Below, in pieces: positions 1-9,506 of a stretch of 64,000 nt of DNA. The position numbers were made by a program, and so were the translations under genes. The stretch lies in assembly GCF_002843315.1 (NCBI RefSeq), contig NZ_MVDD01000001.1, positions 186,001-250,000 on the forward strand. Direction: 5' to 3'. Within the stretch, counting starts at the first letter, position 1. Every line of letters begins with the position of its first letter. The DNA comes from Labilibaculum filiforme (lineage in GTDB: Bacteria; Bacteroidota; Bacteroidia; Bacteroidales; Marinifilaceae). The notes beneath the pieces are model-generated. The model was not told the origin of the DNA. It saw nothing but the letters and a program-made list of their open reading frames with translations, and searched no databases.

Positions 1-1005
1 CATGCCTGCAAAATTTTCAATAGCCGCTCTCATACTTGTTGGATTAGCATTATAAGCATCTAAGAATAAAATATTTTTTTCTGTTTGTTTTAATTGAGAT
101 CGATTGTTACTTGGTACGTATTGTTCCAAAGCTTCTTTAATTTCAATCTCATCAATCTTAAAATACCTACCAACAGTAACTGCCGCCAATGCATTTTCGA
201 AATTATAAGCGCCAACCAACTTTGTTTTTATATACAGTTTGCCAACCACCGATCTAATTTCCAAAACCAAATATGGTTCCGCCTGCAAAAACTTTGCCTT
301 CGAAAATGCATCTTCAGAATTTCCATAACTAATAAAATCCTGTCCACTCATCATTTCTGTAAGGTAATGATTATCAGAATGAACAAATACCTTTCCCCCA
401 TTAGTCAAAAGAAAGTCGTACAATTCTTTTTTTGTATTGATCACCCCTTCAAAGGATCCAAACCCCTCTAAATGAGCTTTCCCAACATTTGTAATCATGC
501 CATAGTTTGGTTCTGCAATTTCGCATAATTGTCGAATTTCACCCGGATGATTAGCTCCCATTTCAACAATACCAAATTCGGTCTCTTCATTCATGGAAAG
601 TAGGGTTAAAGGAACGCCAATATGATTATTAAAATTTCCAATCGTAGCAACGGTTTTAAACTTACGGCTCAAAACCTCATGAACCAATTCCTTTGTTGTT
701 GTTTTTCCATTCGTACCAGTAATGGCAAGAATCGGGATATTTAATTGTCTTCGATGCTCTCTCGCCAAATGTTGCAATGTAGTTAAAACATCCGCCACCA
801 AAATAAAACGAGAATCAACAGCATACTCTTTTTCGTCGACAATAGCATATTCACAGCCTTTTTCGATTGCTGCCTTCGCAAATTTATTTCCATTAAAATT
901 TTCGCCTTTCAAAGCAAAAAAAATAGAATTTGAAACAACCTTTCTAGTATCGGTTACGATTATTGGATGCTCCTTAAAATGAAGGTAAATATTGGACAAC
1001 TGCAT
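1..1005 (-). CDS. murF: UDP-N-acetylmuramoyl-tripeptide--D-alanyl-D-alanine ligase (partial, 3' end off window)
   Basis: MurF adds D-Ala-D-Ala to UDP-MurNAc-tripeptide in the cytoplasm, the last step in making the soluble peptidoglycan precursor. Translating the minus strand from the ATG at 1003-1005 gives an open frame of 335 codons that runs off the left edge. It has the Mur-ligase N-terminal substrate-binding part, then the ATP-binding P-loop ITGTNGKTT near residue 100, and later DAYNANPTSMRAA, typical of the central domain. About 100 C-terminal residues (the Mur ligase C domain) are missing because of the window edge, not because the gene is broken. It lies downstream of gldJ on the same strand but a terminator hairpin separates them. 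As I recall, murF next to gldJ/porU/porV is a recurrent Bacteroidota arrangement. Confidence 0.95.
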   Translation of the reverse strand, partial: MQLSNIYLHFKEHPIIVTDTRKVVSNSIFFALKGENFNGNKFAKAAIEKGCEYAIVDEKEYAVDSRFILVADVLTTLQHLAREHRRQLNIPILAITGTNGKTTTKELVHEVLSRKFKTVATIGNFNNHIGVPLTLLSMNEETEFGIVEMGANHPGEIRQLCEIAEPNYGMITNVGKAHLEGFGSFEGVINTKKELYDFLLTNGGKVFVHSDNHYLTEMMSGQDFISYGNSEDAFSKAKFLQAEPYLVLEIRSVVGKLYIKTKLVGAYNFENALAAVTVGRYFKIDEIEIKEALEQYVPSNNRSQLKQTEKNILFLDAYNANPTSMRAAIENFAGM

Positions 1006-1059
1006 TGTATTCTTTTTCAGATTTAATTCAAAAAACGAAATTAATAATTTCCAACAAAA

Positions 1060-1084
1060 AACCCCATCCTTTAGAGATGGGGTT
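1060..1084 (-). terminator. Rho-independent terminator of gldJ
   Basis: A 9-bp perfect stem (AACCCCATC / GATGGGGTT) with a 7-nt loop lies 20 nt past the gldJ stop codon. On the minus strand it is followed by a short run of T residues. It should separate gldJ from murF transcription. Confidence 0.7.
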
Positions 1085-1103
1085 TAAAAATATTTAAGAA
1101 TAT

Positions 1104-2627
1104 CTACTTCGTTTTTTTATTTGCAGGATGTCCAACATGTGTCATTGCACATCGAAATCCTATATCATCACGAGCTTCTTTCTGATTCATAAAGCGACGT
1201 GCACTTGGCGACATCCAGAAAGCACGATCTTTCCAAGAACCACCTTTATAAACCCGAGAATCATCGGTTACCATAGAACTGAAATCGCTTCCTCCTTGGC
1301 CTCTGCCTTGAACGTACATACGACTTGAACCTGCAGCCTGATGTTCTGGATTATTCCATGTATAATCGGAAACAATACTTGACTCCACATCTCCATCACG
1401 GTAATTTCTATTATCAGCAGTTTTGTAGTTCTCACGACCTACTAATTCTTCATCTTTTTGATTTCTATAACGAATTCTTCCCAAACTATCCTTTTCAGCT
1501 ATATTTCCTTCTTCATCCCTCACGGCAGTTTTAAATACATTACCTCTATAAGGATTAAATTCAGCAATATCATCTGAAGACATTGGACGATAAACATCAG
1601 CAACCCATTCGCTAACATTTCCAGCCATACAATACAATCCAAAATCGTTAGGCCAAAATGAATTTACAGGGACAGTAATATCACCAGCATCATTTAAAGC
1701 ACCAGCAGTACCCATGTAATCCCCACGTCCACGAGCAAAGTTGGCCATCATTTGACCGCGAACTTTTTTCTCATCATTTCTTACCCAATGTCCGTTCCAA
1801 GGAAAAATCTTACGATCGGTAATTCTTTCATCCATTGAATTTCCAATTAATGCAGTTGCAGCATACTCCCACTCTGCTTCGGAAGGAAGACGATATTTAG
1901 GAAGTAACATACCATCACTCCAACGAACTGATCTTTCTTCGTTATCTGGATTCAAATCTGTAAGATTCTTATTAACAGCACCTTCGTACTGGCCTGCTAA
2001 ATATGCAGCTGTATTAAAATTATTCTCATCGCGCTGTGTTGGATCGTCTTTTAAAATTCCTCTATCAATAAGGATTCTTTCATTAACACGATCGGTACGC
2101 CACTCGCAAAAATCTACCGCTTGTTCCCAACTTACACCAACCACAGGATACTCTCCGTAAGCTGGATGACGAAGGTAATTATTCACGTATGGTTCGTTAT
2201 ACGCAAGTTCATCGCGCCAAACCAAAGTATCTGGTAATGCTTTTCGGTACACTTCTGGGTAAGAAACGAATACTCTCTTAATCCAATGTAAATATTCCAA
2301 ATAATCAACATTTCGAACTTCAGATTCATCAATATAGAAAGAAGGGACTGTAACTCTTCTTGGAACGTTATTCCAATCATACATTACATCTTGTTGTGTT
2401 CTTCCCATAGTAAATGTACCTCCCTGAACAAATTTCAGACCAGGACCTGTTTCTTGCTGAAAGCCGCTATGATATTCAAAACCTCCATTCTCAGGCTCAT
2501 TATAAGCCCAACCTGTGGTTTTAGATTTTTCTCCTTTTCCAACAAGATTTTTCACTTTCGAACAAGATGGTAAAATCATCAGTGAAATTGCAAAAACAAA
2601 GAGAATAATGCTCGATCTTAATTTCAT
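1104..2627 (-). CDS. gldJ: GldJ, gliding motility/T9SS lipoprotein (SUMF1/FGE-sulfatase fold)
   Basis: The product is a 507-residue outer-membrane-directed lipoprotein. It has an SPII signal (hydrophobic residues 5-20, lipobox LPSC with Cys22) and a formylglycine-generating-enzyme-like domain over most of its length. Typical segments are GGTFTMG, the VVGVSWEQAVDFCEWR motif, LPSEAEWEYAA, and the C-terminal YKGGSWKDRAFWMSPSARR to IGFRCAM. GldJ is needed for gliding and for T9SS function in Flavobacterium and is related to GldK/PorK. I call it GldJ and not GldK because it is divergent from porU-porV and next to murF, which is the usual GldJ context. No catalytic role is implied: the family uses the fold structurally. 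The start gives an intact signal peptide. Confidence 0.9.
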   Translation of the reverse strand: MKLRSSIILFVFAISLMILPSCSKVKNLVGKGEKSKTTGWAYNEPENGGFEYHSGFQQETGPGLKFVQGGTFTMGRTQQDVMYDWNNVPRRVTVPSFYIDESEVRNVDYLEYLHWIKRVFVSYPEVYRKALPDTLVWRDELAYNEPYVNNYLRHPAYGEYPVVGVSWEQAVDFCEWRTDRVNERILIDRGILKDDPTQRDENNFNTAAYLAGQYEGAVNKNLTDLNPDNEERSVRWSDGMLLPKYRLPSEAEWEYAATALIGNSMDERITDRKIFPWNGHWVRNDEKKVRGQMMANFARGRGDYMGTAGALNDAGDITVPVNSFWPNDFGLYCMAGNVSEWVADVYRPMSSDDIAEFNPYRGNVFKTAVRDEEGNIAEKDSLGRIRYRNQKDEELVGRENYKTADNRNYRDGDVESSIVSDYTWNNPEHQAAGSSRMYVQGRGQGGSDFSSMVTDDSRVYKGGSWKDRAFWMSPSARRFMNQKEARDDIGFRCAMTHVGHPANKKTK

Positions 2628-2989
2628 AATAGATTGAATGTAGTTTATCTCAAAAATACTTAACTCAACAAATATAACTAAAAGAGTAGAGAGTTTATTG
2701 TATTTAATTTTACTTTTTTATAAAATTATTTAACATTTTCAGCAAATTATTCCTATCCAAAACAAAGACTAAATGTAGAATAAGCAATTAATAAAACACC
2801 TCTATACTCCTAACTGCCTGATACAAAACAAACTTTAAAATAACAAAAACCTTTATCCCCAACAAAATCATACCTATTATCTTAATCTATTTGCTCGACT
2901 TTGTCTTAACTTTTGCTTATTTTGCACTGTTTGCAATTCTCGGGAATTGGTAATTTATTTAATAAAATCAAAAATTACTGCCATTATAT
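2628..2989. other. Divergent intergenic region gldJ/porU
   Basis: A 362-bp AT-rich spacer between two divergent T9SS genes. Apart from the gldJ promoter candidates on the minus strand I see only imperfect TAnnTTTG-like sequences upstream of porU around 2915-2935. There is no credible ORF, hairpin or long repeat. Confidence 0.6.
2651..2676 (-). promoter_or_regulatory. Candidate gldJ promoter elements (TAnnTTTG type)
   Basis: Two minus-strand matches to the Bacteroidota -7 consensus TAnnTTTG lie upstream of gldJ: TATTTTTG at 2651-2658 and TATATTTG at 2669-2676. No convincing TTTG -33 partner sits at the expected 19-21 nt for either. The nearer one would give a leader of under 20 nt. Confidence 0.4.
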
Positions 2990-5900
2990 ATGCGTTATTT
3001 AATCCTATCCCTATTCTTCATTACTAGTTTCAGCTCTTTTTCACAAACTACCAATTCAATCGAATTGGATTGGTCTGAAAATCTAATTACTTATCCGAAT
3101 GGAGAAAAAATCAATACGCTAACTTTTACCGGAGCCTCTTTGGATGAAAAAAACTCCTGGTTACCAGAATATTCGCACCTACAATTAACAGGTTCAACCA
3201 ATGAATTATTCACCGTTGAGTTATTTGATACGGAATTTAAATTGTTAAGTTCCACTGAAAGGCAAATTTTACGAAATAAAAGCATTCCCAACGACATAAA
3301 ACCTTCCATTAACAGCCGTACTATTCGAAAACAAACCTATCAACAAATAAACTTTATCCCCTTGCGAAAAAATCCACAAAATGGTCAATTGGAAAAATTG
3401 ATTCGATTCTCATTCAAATTACAAAGCAAAAATCAAACAAAAACAAACCTTCAAAATAAAAATTACCTTACTAGTTCTGTTCTTAAATCGGGAAAATGGG
3501 TAAAAATCTCGGTTGACACAACAGCTGTGCATAAAATTACCTATTCTCAGTTAATTGAAATGGGGATTTCAAATCCAGAATCAATTCGAATTTATGGTTC
3601 GGGAGGAGGTATGTTGCCAAAAATGAATGCAGCAACTAGTCTTGATGATCTTCCTAACAATCCCATTTATATGGAAAAAGGAAGTGATAACATCTTTAAT
3701 TCGGGTGATTTCATTCTTTTTTATGCTAGAGGACCACAAAACTGGAAATATGATGAAACCTCCAATGAATTTATTCACGAAAATCATCTTTATTCCGATT
3801 TCTCCTACTATTTTCTTAGTTCCGATATGGGAAGTCCAACACTTATTCAATCGGTAGCCTCTTTGCCCTCTTCCAATATAAACGTTACAGGATTTGATGA
3901 TTACGTTGTAATTGATGAAGACGAAACCAATCTTTTGGAAAGTGGAAGACTTTGGCTTGGAACTACTTTTGATGTAATTACCAATTATACTTTTAGTTTT
4001 TCCTTTCCAAATTTAGTTGCTGGAGAGCCAATAAAAATAAATACCAATCTTGTCGCCCGATCCTCATCAACATCCCAATTCAAGCTTCTTTCCGAAAGCA
4101 ATTTAATTGGAGAAGTAGAGATTCCCTCGGTAAATACAGGAAGTTACACATCCAGCTATGCAAGCATGATCGAAAAAAAATTCGATCAATTCATTCCTAC
4201 ATCAGCCAATATTAATCTAGATTTAGAATATGAAAAAAGTTCTCCTTCCTCGAAAGGATGGTTAAATTATATTCGCATAAACGCCAGAAGAAACTTAATT
4301 TTCACCACTAATCAAATGGCATTTAGAGATTTAAAAAGCATTGGCGCAGGAAACAATGCGTTATTTTTACTTCAAAATTCAAACGACAAAATTCAAATTT
4401 GGGATGTTACTGTTCCATCATCTTTAAAATCAATAGTTACAAATTACAGCAACAGTAGCACCTCCTTTATTGCAGATGCCAATTTATTAAAAGAATATAT
4501 CGCTATTGACCCAAATGGCGATTTTCCAACACCAATTAACCTTGGTTCTATTCAAAATCAAAATTTACATGCTATAGCTCCAACCGATATGCTAATTATT
4601 AGTCCGACAAAGTTTTCATCTTACGCCAGTAAAATAGCAGATTTTCATCGAACTAAAGATAATTTAAAGGTTAGTGTTATTGATCCAGAAGAAATATATA
4701 ATGAATTTTCATCTGGATCTCCCGACGTAAGCGCTATTCGAAATTTTGTAAAAATGTTATACGATCGATCCAGTAGTGAGCTAGATATGCCTAAATACTT
4801 ATTGCTTTTTGGTGATGGCTCCTTCGACAATAAATCGGATCGTGAAAACAATACCAATCAAATTCTTACCTATCAATCCGAAAACTCTTTAATTCCAACC
4901 CAATCTTTTGTTACTGATGATTTTTTTGGCTTGCTAGACGATGAAGAAGGAGAAGCTAGTGGTTTAGTAGATATTGGCATTGGTCGTTTCCCCGTAAACA
5001 CAACCGAAGAAGCACAAATTGTAAGCAATAAAATTTTAAACTACAACAATACAGAGTTTGGAGATTGGCGAAGTTTAATTTGTTTTATTGGCGATGATGA
5101 AGACAATAACACCCACATGAGAGATGCCAATAAATTGGCTGAACAGGTAGAAACAAACTATCCGGAATTTAAAGTTCAACGAATTTTTCTTGACGATTAT
5201 GAACAGATCACTAATTCTGCCGGACAGGAATACCCTGATGTGAATGTAGAAATCGCCAATAGTATTAATAAAGGAAGTCTAATCATGAACTACACAGGGC
5301 ATGGTAACGAAAACGGACTGGGACACGAGCACATTTTAATGCTCGATGATATTTTAAGTTGGAAGAATCCTACAAAACTTCCACTATTCATGACTGCAAC
5401 TTGCGAATTCAGCCGTTTTGACAATTACAAAAAACTATCTTCAGGAGAAATGATTCTTCTTCGTAACGATGGTGGCGGTATTGGTCTTTTTACAACCACC
5501 CGCTTGGTATATTCGTCGCCTAATTTTAGTTTAAACCAGAACTTTTACCACCATGTTTTTGATAAAGATTCCGATGGCAATCACCTCCGCTTGGGCGATA
5601 TTATGCGAAAAACAAAGAATGAAACTGCTTCGGGAATAAATAAAAGAAATTTTACACTACTTGGCGATCCTGCTTTAAGATTAAATTACCCCAAACATAC
5701 CGCCAAAACGATTCAAATCAATAATATCAATATCAGTCAACCCACCGATACCTTAAAAGCATTAAGTAAGGTGACTATTTCGGGCGAAATAATTGCAAAC
5801 ACAGGTGAGAACCTGACTGACTTTACTGGAACCGTTTACCCAACGGTTTACGACAAAGCAAGTATTAAAACAACAAGAGGAAATGATGGTGATCCTTTTG

Positions 5901-6769
5901 AGTATACTGAACAAAACAGCGTTCTGTTTAAAGGAAAAGCTAGTGTTAGCAATAGTAACTTTACTTTTAGTTTTTTCGTCCCTAAAGATATCAACTACAA
6001 TTATGGAAATGGTAAAATTTCTTACTATGCCAATAGCTTAAATTCCGATGCTGCAGGATACACAAACAGCATTGTAATTGGAGGAACCAATCCTGATGCA
6101 AATAACGATAAAATTGGTCCTGAAATTGAACTTTATATGGACGATGAGCAATTTACTCCAGGTGGAATGACAAGCTCATCTCCCCTATTATTAGCAATTG
6201 TCCAAGATTCAAGTGGCATTAATACCCTTGGCAATTCCATTGGTCATGATATTACTGCCATACTCGACCAAAAAACAGATCAGTCAATAATTCTGAATGA
6301 TTCCTACGAATCAGATCTGGATAATTATCAAAAAGGCAAAATTAGCTATCGTCTTTCAGACCTAGAGACAGGTGAACATGAAATTCAAGTTAAAGTTTGG
6401 GATAATGTTAATAATTCATCGGAAAACCAACTTGAATTTATAGTTGCCGATGATGCAGATTTAATTTTAAAACATGTCTTAAATTATCCAAATCCATTTA
6501 CAACTAATACCGGTTTTTATTTTGAGCACAATCAATCTTCCCGAGAATTAGATGTTTTAATTCAGATTCTCACTATATCTGGAAAATTAATTAAAACTAT
6601 AGAGATTAGTGTAAATTCATCGGGAAATCGTGTTGGCCCCATTCCATGGGATGGAAAAGACGATTTTGGCAATTCTATTGGCCGTGGAGTATACTTTTAT
6701 CGCGTAAAAGTAAGGGCCGATGATGGAAAAATGGTGAATAAATTTCAAAAATTAGTAATCCTAAAGTAA
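2990..6769 (+). CDS. porU: PorU, T9SS C-terminal signal peptidase/sortase (gingipain-like C25 family)
   Basis: A 1259-residue secreted protein with signal peptide MRYLILSLFFITSFSSFSQ. PorU removes the C-terminal sorting domain of T9SS cargo at the cell surface and couples cargo to its anchor, working with PorV. The C25 (gingipain) core is in the middle: the catalytic His lies in NYTGHGNE (His771) and the Cys in FMTATCEFSRFDN (Cys805). Around residues 1160-1259 is a FlgD/CTD-like beta-sandwich with NYPNPF and the end GVYFYRVKVRADDG, which in PorU is kept and not removed. Length matches the family (about 1150-1300). It is divergent from gldJ and 58 bp upstream of porV. Both catalytic residues are present, so I expect an active enzyme. 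Confidence 0.93.
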   Translation: MRYLILSLFFITSFSSFSQTTNSIELDWSENLITYPNGEKINTLTFTGASLDEKNSWLPEYSHLQLTGSTNELFTVELFDTEFKLLSSTERQILRNKSIPNDIKPSINSRTIRKQTYQQINFIPLRKNPQNGQLEKLIRFSFKLQSKNQTKTNLQNKNYLTSSVLKSGKWVKISVDTTAVHKITYSQLIEMGISNPESIRIYGSGGGMLPKMNAATSLDDLPNNPIYMEKGSDNIFNSGDFILFYARGPQNWKYDETSNEFIHENHLYSDFSYYFLSSDMGSPTLIQSVASLPSSNINVTGFDDYVVIDEDETNLLESGRLWLGTTFDVITNYTFSFSFPNLVAGEPIKINTNLVARSSSTSQFKLLSESNLIGEVEIPSVNTGSYTSSYASMIEKKFDQFIPTSANINLDLEYEKSSPSSKGWLNYIRINARRNLIFTTNQMAFRDLKSIGAGNNALFLLQNSNDKIQIWDVTVPSSLKSIVTNYSNSSTSFIADANLLKEYIAIDPNGDFPTPINLGSIQNQNLHAIAPTDMLIISPTKFSSYASKIADFHRTKDNLKVSVIDPEEIYNEFSSGSPDVSAIRNFVKMLYDRSSSELDMPKYLLLFGDGSFDNKSDRENNTNQILTYQSENSLIPTQSFVTDDFFGLLDDEEGEASGLVDIGIGRFPVNTTEEAQIVSNKILNYNNTEFGDWRSLICFIGDDEDNNTHMRDANKLAEQVETNYPEFKVQRIFLDDYEQITNSAGQEYPDVNVEIANSINKGSLIMNYTGHGNENGLGHEHILMLDDILSWKNPTKLPLFMTATCEFSRFDNYKKLSSGEMILLRNDGGGIGLFTTTRLVYSSPNFSLNQNFYHHVFDKDSDGNHLRLGDIMRKTKNETASGINKRNFTLLGDPALRLNYPKHTAKTIQINNINISQPTDTLKALSKVTISGEIIANTGENLTDFTGTVYPTVYDKASIKTTRGNDGDPFEYTEQNSVLFKGKASVSNSNFTFSFFVPKDINYNYGNGKISYYANSLNSDAAGYTNSIVIGGTNPDANNDKIGPEIELYMDDEQFTPGGMTSSSPLLLAIVQDSSGINTLGNSIGHDITAILDQKTDQSIILNDSYESDLDNYQKGKISYRLSDLETGEHEIQVKVWDNVNNSSENQLEFIVADDADLILKHVLNYPNPFTTNTGFYFEHNQSSRELDVLIQILTISGKLIKTIEISVNSSGNRVGPIPWDGKDDFGNSIGRGVYFYRVKVRADDGKMVNKFQKLVILK

Positions 6770-6797
6770 TAAAAAGAAAGTTTAACAGTTAATTGAA

Positions 6798-6805
6798 TAT
6801 ATTTG
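6798..6805 (+). promoter_or_regulatory. Candidate porV promoter -7 element TATATTTG
   Basis: An exact TAnnTTTG match lies 22 bp before the porV ATG. A weak -33-like TTTA sits about 13-17 nt further upstream. It could let porV-ispF be transcribed apart from porU. Confidence 0.4.
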
Positions 6806-6827
6806 CAGACCATTATATTAAATTATT

Positions 6828-8006
6828 ATGAATTACAGACTAACTTTAATCACATGCCTTTTATCCACTTTGCTATTTGCAAACATGGAAACAAGTTGGG
6901 CGCAAACCTCAACTTCAGGTGCCAATTACATTTCAACAGCCGTGCCTTTTCTAACAATTACTCCCGACTCCAGAGCAGGAGCAATGGGTGATGTTGGTGT
7001 TGCAACTTCACCAGATGCTAATTCGATGCATTGGAATCCAGCTAAATTTGCCATGATCGATGGCAAGTACGGAGTTGCAGCCTCCTACACTCCTTGGTTA
7101 AGAGACTTGGTTGATGACATGAGCCTTGCCTATTTAACCGGCTACTATCGTTTAGATAAAAATCAGGTTCTTGCCTCATCGCTTCGCTATTTTACTTTAG
7201 GTGAAATAATATTTTTAGAAAGTGAAAACGCAACTCCAATTTCAAGAAATCCGAATGAGTGGGCTTTCGACATTGCCTATTCAAGAAGATTAACCGATAA
7301 TTTATCCGGATCGATTGCTTTTAGATATATTCGCTCTGATCTTACCCAGGCACAGTATGTTGCTGGGGTAGAAACTCAAGCTGGTAACGCTTTTGCAACA
7401 GACATCTCGGTTTACTATCGAAAAGAATTTAAACAAAACCGAAAAGAAATACTTTGGTCTTGGGGATTGAATATTTCCAACCTTGGTTCCAAAATAAGCT
7501 ATACTACCGACGATGAGAAGGAATTTATTCCAACCAATCTTAGATTTGGTTCTGCTCTTAAATTTGAATTAGATAATTTCAATTCCCTTACAATTGCTGC
7601 TGATATTAATAAGTTATTGGTTCCAACACCAGCCAATGGTTCGCTACAAGATGGCGAAGATAATGGTACTGTTATTGTTGGCGGACAAACCTCCAACAAA
7701 TCGGTAATGAGCGGTGTTTTTGGCTCTTTCTCCGACGCTCCAGGTGGAATGAGTGAAGAATTTAAAGAAATGACTTGGTCACTTGGTTTAGAGTATTGGT
7801 ATCAAGAACAATTTGCTTTACGTACAGGCTATTATTACGAGCACGAAGATAAAGGGAACAGAAAATATTTTACTGCTGGATTAGGCGTTAGATTAAATAT
7901 GTTTGATTTGGATTTTTCCTACTTGATTCCTTCCTCGCAAAATAACCCTTTAAAAAACACTTTACGATTCACGCTTACTGCCAATATCGATAAAATTCTA
8001 AAATAA
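6828..8006 (+). CDS. porV: PorV (LptO), T9SS outer-membrane beta-barrel
   Basis: A 392-residue outer-membrane protein of the FadL-like PorV family. It shuttles T9SS cargo from the SprA translocon to the PorU attachment complex. Residues 1-25 are a signal peptide ending ETSWAQ. The mature start carries the family hallmark of an N-terminal plug with GANYISTAVPFLTITPDSRAGAMGDVGVAT and then SMHWNPAKFA. The rest alternates in beta-strands and ends in a strand-like FTLTANIDKILK. It follows porU by 58 bp with its own candidate promoter, and ispF starts 1 nt after its stop, so porV and ispF are probably cotranscribed. Confidence 0.93.
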   Translation: MNYRLTLITCLLSTLLFANMETSWAQTSTSGANYISTAVPFLTITPDSRAGAMGDVGVATSPDANSMHWNPAKFAMIDGKYGVAASYTPWLRDLVDDMSLAYLTGYYRLDKNQVLASSLRYFTLGEIIFLESENATPISRNPNEWAFDIAYSRRLTDNLSGSIAFRYIRSDLTQAQYVAGVETQAGNAFATDISVYYRKEFKQNRKEILWSWGLNISNLGSKISYTTDDEKEFIPTNLRFGSALKFELDNFNSLTIAADINKLLVPTPANGSLQDGEDNGTVIVGGQTSNKSVMSGVFGSFSDAPGGMSEEFKEMTWSLGLEYWYQEQFALRTGYYYEHEDKGNRKYFTAGLGVRLNMFDLDFSYLIPSSQNNPLKNTLRFTLTANIDKILK

Positions 8007-8007
8007 C

Positions 8008-8484
8008 ATGAAAATTAGAGTAGGATTTGGCTATGACGTTCATCAATTAGCCGAAGGAGAGGAATTTTGGCTGGGAGGTATAAAATTAACACATCGGAAA
8101 GGTTGCATTGCCCATTCGGATGGAGATGTATTAATTCATGCCATTTGCGACGCCTTGCTTGGCGCTGCCAACATGCGCGATATAGGATATCATTTTCCCG
8201 ACACCTCCAATGATTTTAAGAATATCGACAGTAAAATCCTACTAAAAGAAACGGTTGGTTTGATCGCTGAAAAAGGATTTACGATTGGAAATATTGACGC
8301 AACCATAGCTTTACAAGAACCAAAAATTAAACCCATAATTCCTGAAATGCAAAAAGTGCTATCGGATGTAATGGGAATAGAATTGGAAGACTTAGCTATA
8401 AAAGCAACAACAACGGAAAAACTTGGTTTTGTTGGTACCGAAGATGGTATTGCAGCATATGCCACTGTTTTAATCCAAAAATAA
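8008..8484 (+). CDS. ispF: 2-C-methyl-D-erythritol 2,4-cyclodiphosphate synthase
   Basis: IspF converts CDP-ME 2-phosphate to ME-cyclodiphosphate with loss of CMP in the MEP isoprenoid pathway (cytoplasm, homotrimer). The 158-residue length is exactly that of the family. Metal-ligand motif GFGYDVHQL (Asp and His of DVH) is at residues 6-14, AHSDGDVLIHA near 35-45, and the C-terminal ATTTEKLGFVGTEDGIAAYA near 131-150. It starts 1 nt after porV and is followed by a strong terminator, so it closes the porU-porV unit. Confidence 0.97.
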   Translation: MKIRVGFGYDVHQLAEGEEFWLGGIKLTHRKGCIAHSDGDVLIHAICDALLGAANMRDIGYHFPDTSNDFKNIDSKILLKETVGLIAEKGFTIGNIDATIALQEPKIKPIIPEMQKVLSDVMGIELEDLAIKATTTEKLGFVGTEDGIAAYATVLIQK

Positions 8485-8510
8485 GAATACTCAGTAGTTT
8501 TAATTTGTTA

Positions 8511-8548
8511 AAAACCTTCCTCGAAGTAATTTCGGGAAGGTTTTTTTT
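8511..8548 (+). terminator. Rho-independent terminator after ispF
   Basis: A stem AAAACCTTCC with GGAAGGTTTT encloses an inner CGAA/TTCG pairing and is followed by eight T residues. It lies 26 nt after the ispF stop and should end the porU-porV-ispF transcript. Confidence 0.85.
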
Positions 8549-8605
8549 GCGAAAAATAAATTAGTATTCTTGTCCATTCTATATCTGATAATTTCTCTAT
8601 TTTGC

Positions 8606-8613
8606 TATATTTG
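8606..8613 (+). promoter_or_regulatory. Candidate promoter element TATATTTG
   Basis: An exact TAnnTTTG match lies 37 bp before the CoA-binding gene and downstream of the ispF terminator. I see no good -33 TTTG at the right spacing. Confidence 0.4.
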
Positions 8614-8650
8614 TTTTATATAGATATATAAATATTTAATTCGCCCCACA

Positions 8651-9010
8651 ATGAGAAAAACAGTTGTTATAGGTGCCAGTTTAAATGAAGAAAGATATTC
8701 AAATCAATGCGTACGCCTATTGCGTGAGCACGATATTGAAACCATTGCTGTTGGCAACAAAGAAGGAAAAATTGCCGATGTAAAAATAAATCTTGGTCAA
8801 CCTTTTGCAAGTAAAGTGGAAACTGTTGCAGTTTACCTTTCACCAAAAAATCAAGAATCGTATTACGATTATATTATTGGTTTAAAACCGGAAAGAATTT
8901 TATTTCCTCCTGGAACAGAAAATCCTGAATTCTATCGCAAAGCAAACGCTTTAGGCATAGAAACAGAAGAGGCTTGTCCGTTGGTAATGCTTCGTACTGG
9001 AGTTTATTAA
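8651..9010 (+). CDS. CoA-binding domain protein (YccU-like)
   Basis: A 119-residue single-domain protein of the CoA_binding_2 family, a Rossmann fold related to the nucleotide-binding domain of succinyl-CoA synthetase. The N-terminal VVIGASLNEERYSNQCVRLL is the dinucleotide-loop region, and ERILFPPGTENPEF and the C-terminal EACPLVMLRTG are typical. The function of this family is not well defined; it is probably a cofactor-binding regulatory protein. It is transcribed alone, between the ispF terminator and a hairpin shared with the convergent thioredoxin-like gene. Confidence 0.85.
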   Translation: MRKTVVIGASLNEERYSNQCVRLLREHDIETIAVGNKEGKIADVKINLGQPFASKVETVAVYLSPKNQESYYDYIIGLKPERILFPPGTENPEFYRKANALGIETEEACPLVMLRTGVY

Positions 9011-9024
9011 GCAATAAGATACAA

Positions 9025-9050
9025 AGAGACGCTATAATAATGGCGTCTCT
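9025..9050. terminator. Hairpin between two convergent genes
   Basis: A perfect 8-bp stem (AGAGACGC / GCGTCTCT) with a 10-nt loop lies between the CoA-binding gene and the convergent thioredoxin-like gene. Its right arm reaches the thioredoxin stop codon at 9049-9051. T-runs are short on both sides, so this is a likely but not ideal terminator. Confidence 0.5.
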
Positions 9051-9372
9051 AATTAAAAAGAAGCTCATAGGTACGTCTTATCTCCTCTTCTACTTGCGAT
9101 ACCCCTATAGACCTACTTCTTCGTAAAACTTCTTTTCCATCCAGATAAACCAATATACCAGGATTGGTATACAAACCCAATTGCGCTGCAAATTCTGGTT
9201 GCAGAGAAGAATCAATGTAAAAAGCTTTTAACTTAGGAAACTGCTCTTGCATCATTCCTCTCAGCTTTGGTGATAAAGCCTCACAAACCCCACAAGAAGG
9301 CGCTGAAAAATAGATATAAAACGATTCTCTTTTCTCTTGCAAACCTTTCAATTCGGACAAAGACAAATTCAT
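9049..9372 (-). CDS. Thioredoxin-like protein (CGVC active site)
   Basis: A 107-residue protein with a thioredoxin fold. FYIYFSAPSCGVCEAL holds the redox motif CGVC around residues 27-30, and the cis-Pro region is at LYTNPGILVYLDGKEV. There is no signal peptide or lipobox, so it should be cytoplasmic. CGVC in place of CGPC and the lack of the WxxWC context argue against a housekeeping TrxA; the substrate is unknown. A terminator lies between the zinc-ribbon gene and this one, so it may be transcribed on its own. Confidence 0.85.
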   Translation of the reverse strand: MNLSLSELKGLQEKRESFYIYFSAPSCGVCEALSPKLRGMMQEQFPKLKAFYIDSSLQPEFAAQLGLYTNPGILVYLDGKEVLRRSRSIGVSQVEEEIRRTYELLFN

Positions 9373-9450
9373 ACTACAAATTTTAATTCTGTTTCTAAAA
9401 TAATAAACTCTTCAGCGAAAAACTCTTCTCCCTAATTTATTTCCTACAAA

Positions 9451-9483
9451 AAAAGCTGCTCCAAAAAAATGGAAACAGCTTTT
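9451..9483 (-). terminator. Rho-independent terminator of the merR-nif3-zinc-ribbon operon
   Basis: An 8-bp stem AAAAGCTG / CAGCTTTT with an inner TTCCA/TGGA pairing lies 24 nt past the zinc-ribbon stop. On the minus strand it is followed by TTTTT. Confidence 0.75.
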
Positions 9484-9506
9484 ATTATATCCTATTAAGA
9501 ATAGTA

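Noticed and set aside
94-982. Plus-strand open frames over the left end
   Set aside because: They are shadows of murF, which is on the minus strand and shows clear motifs.
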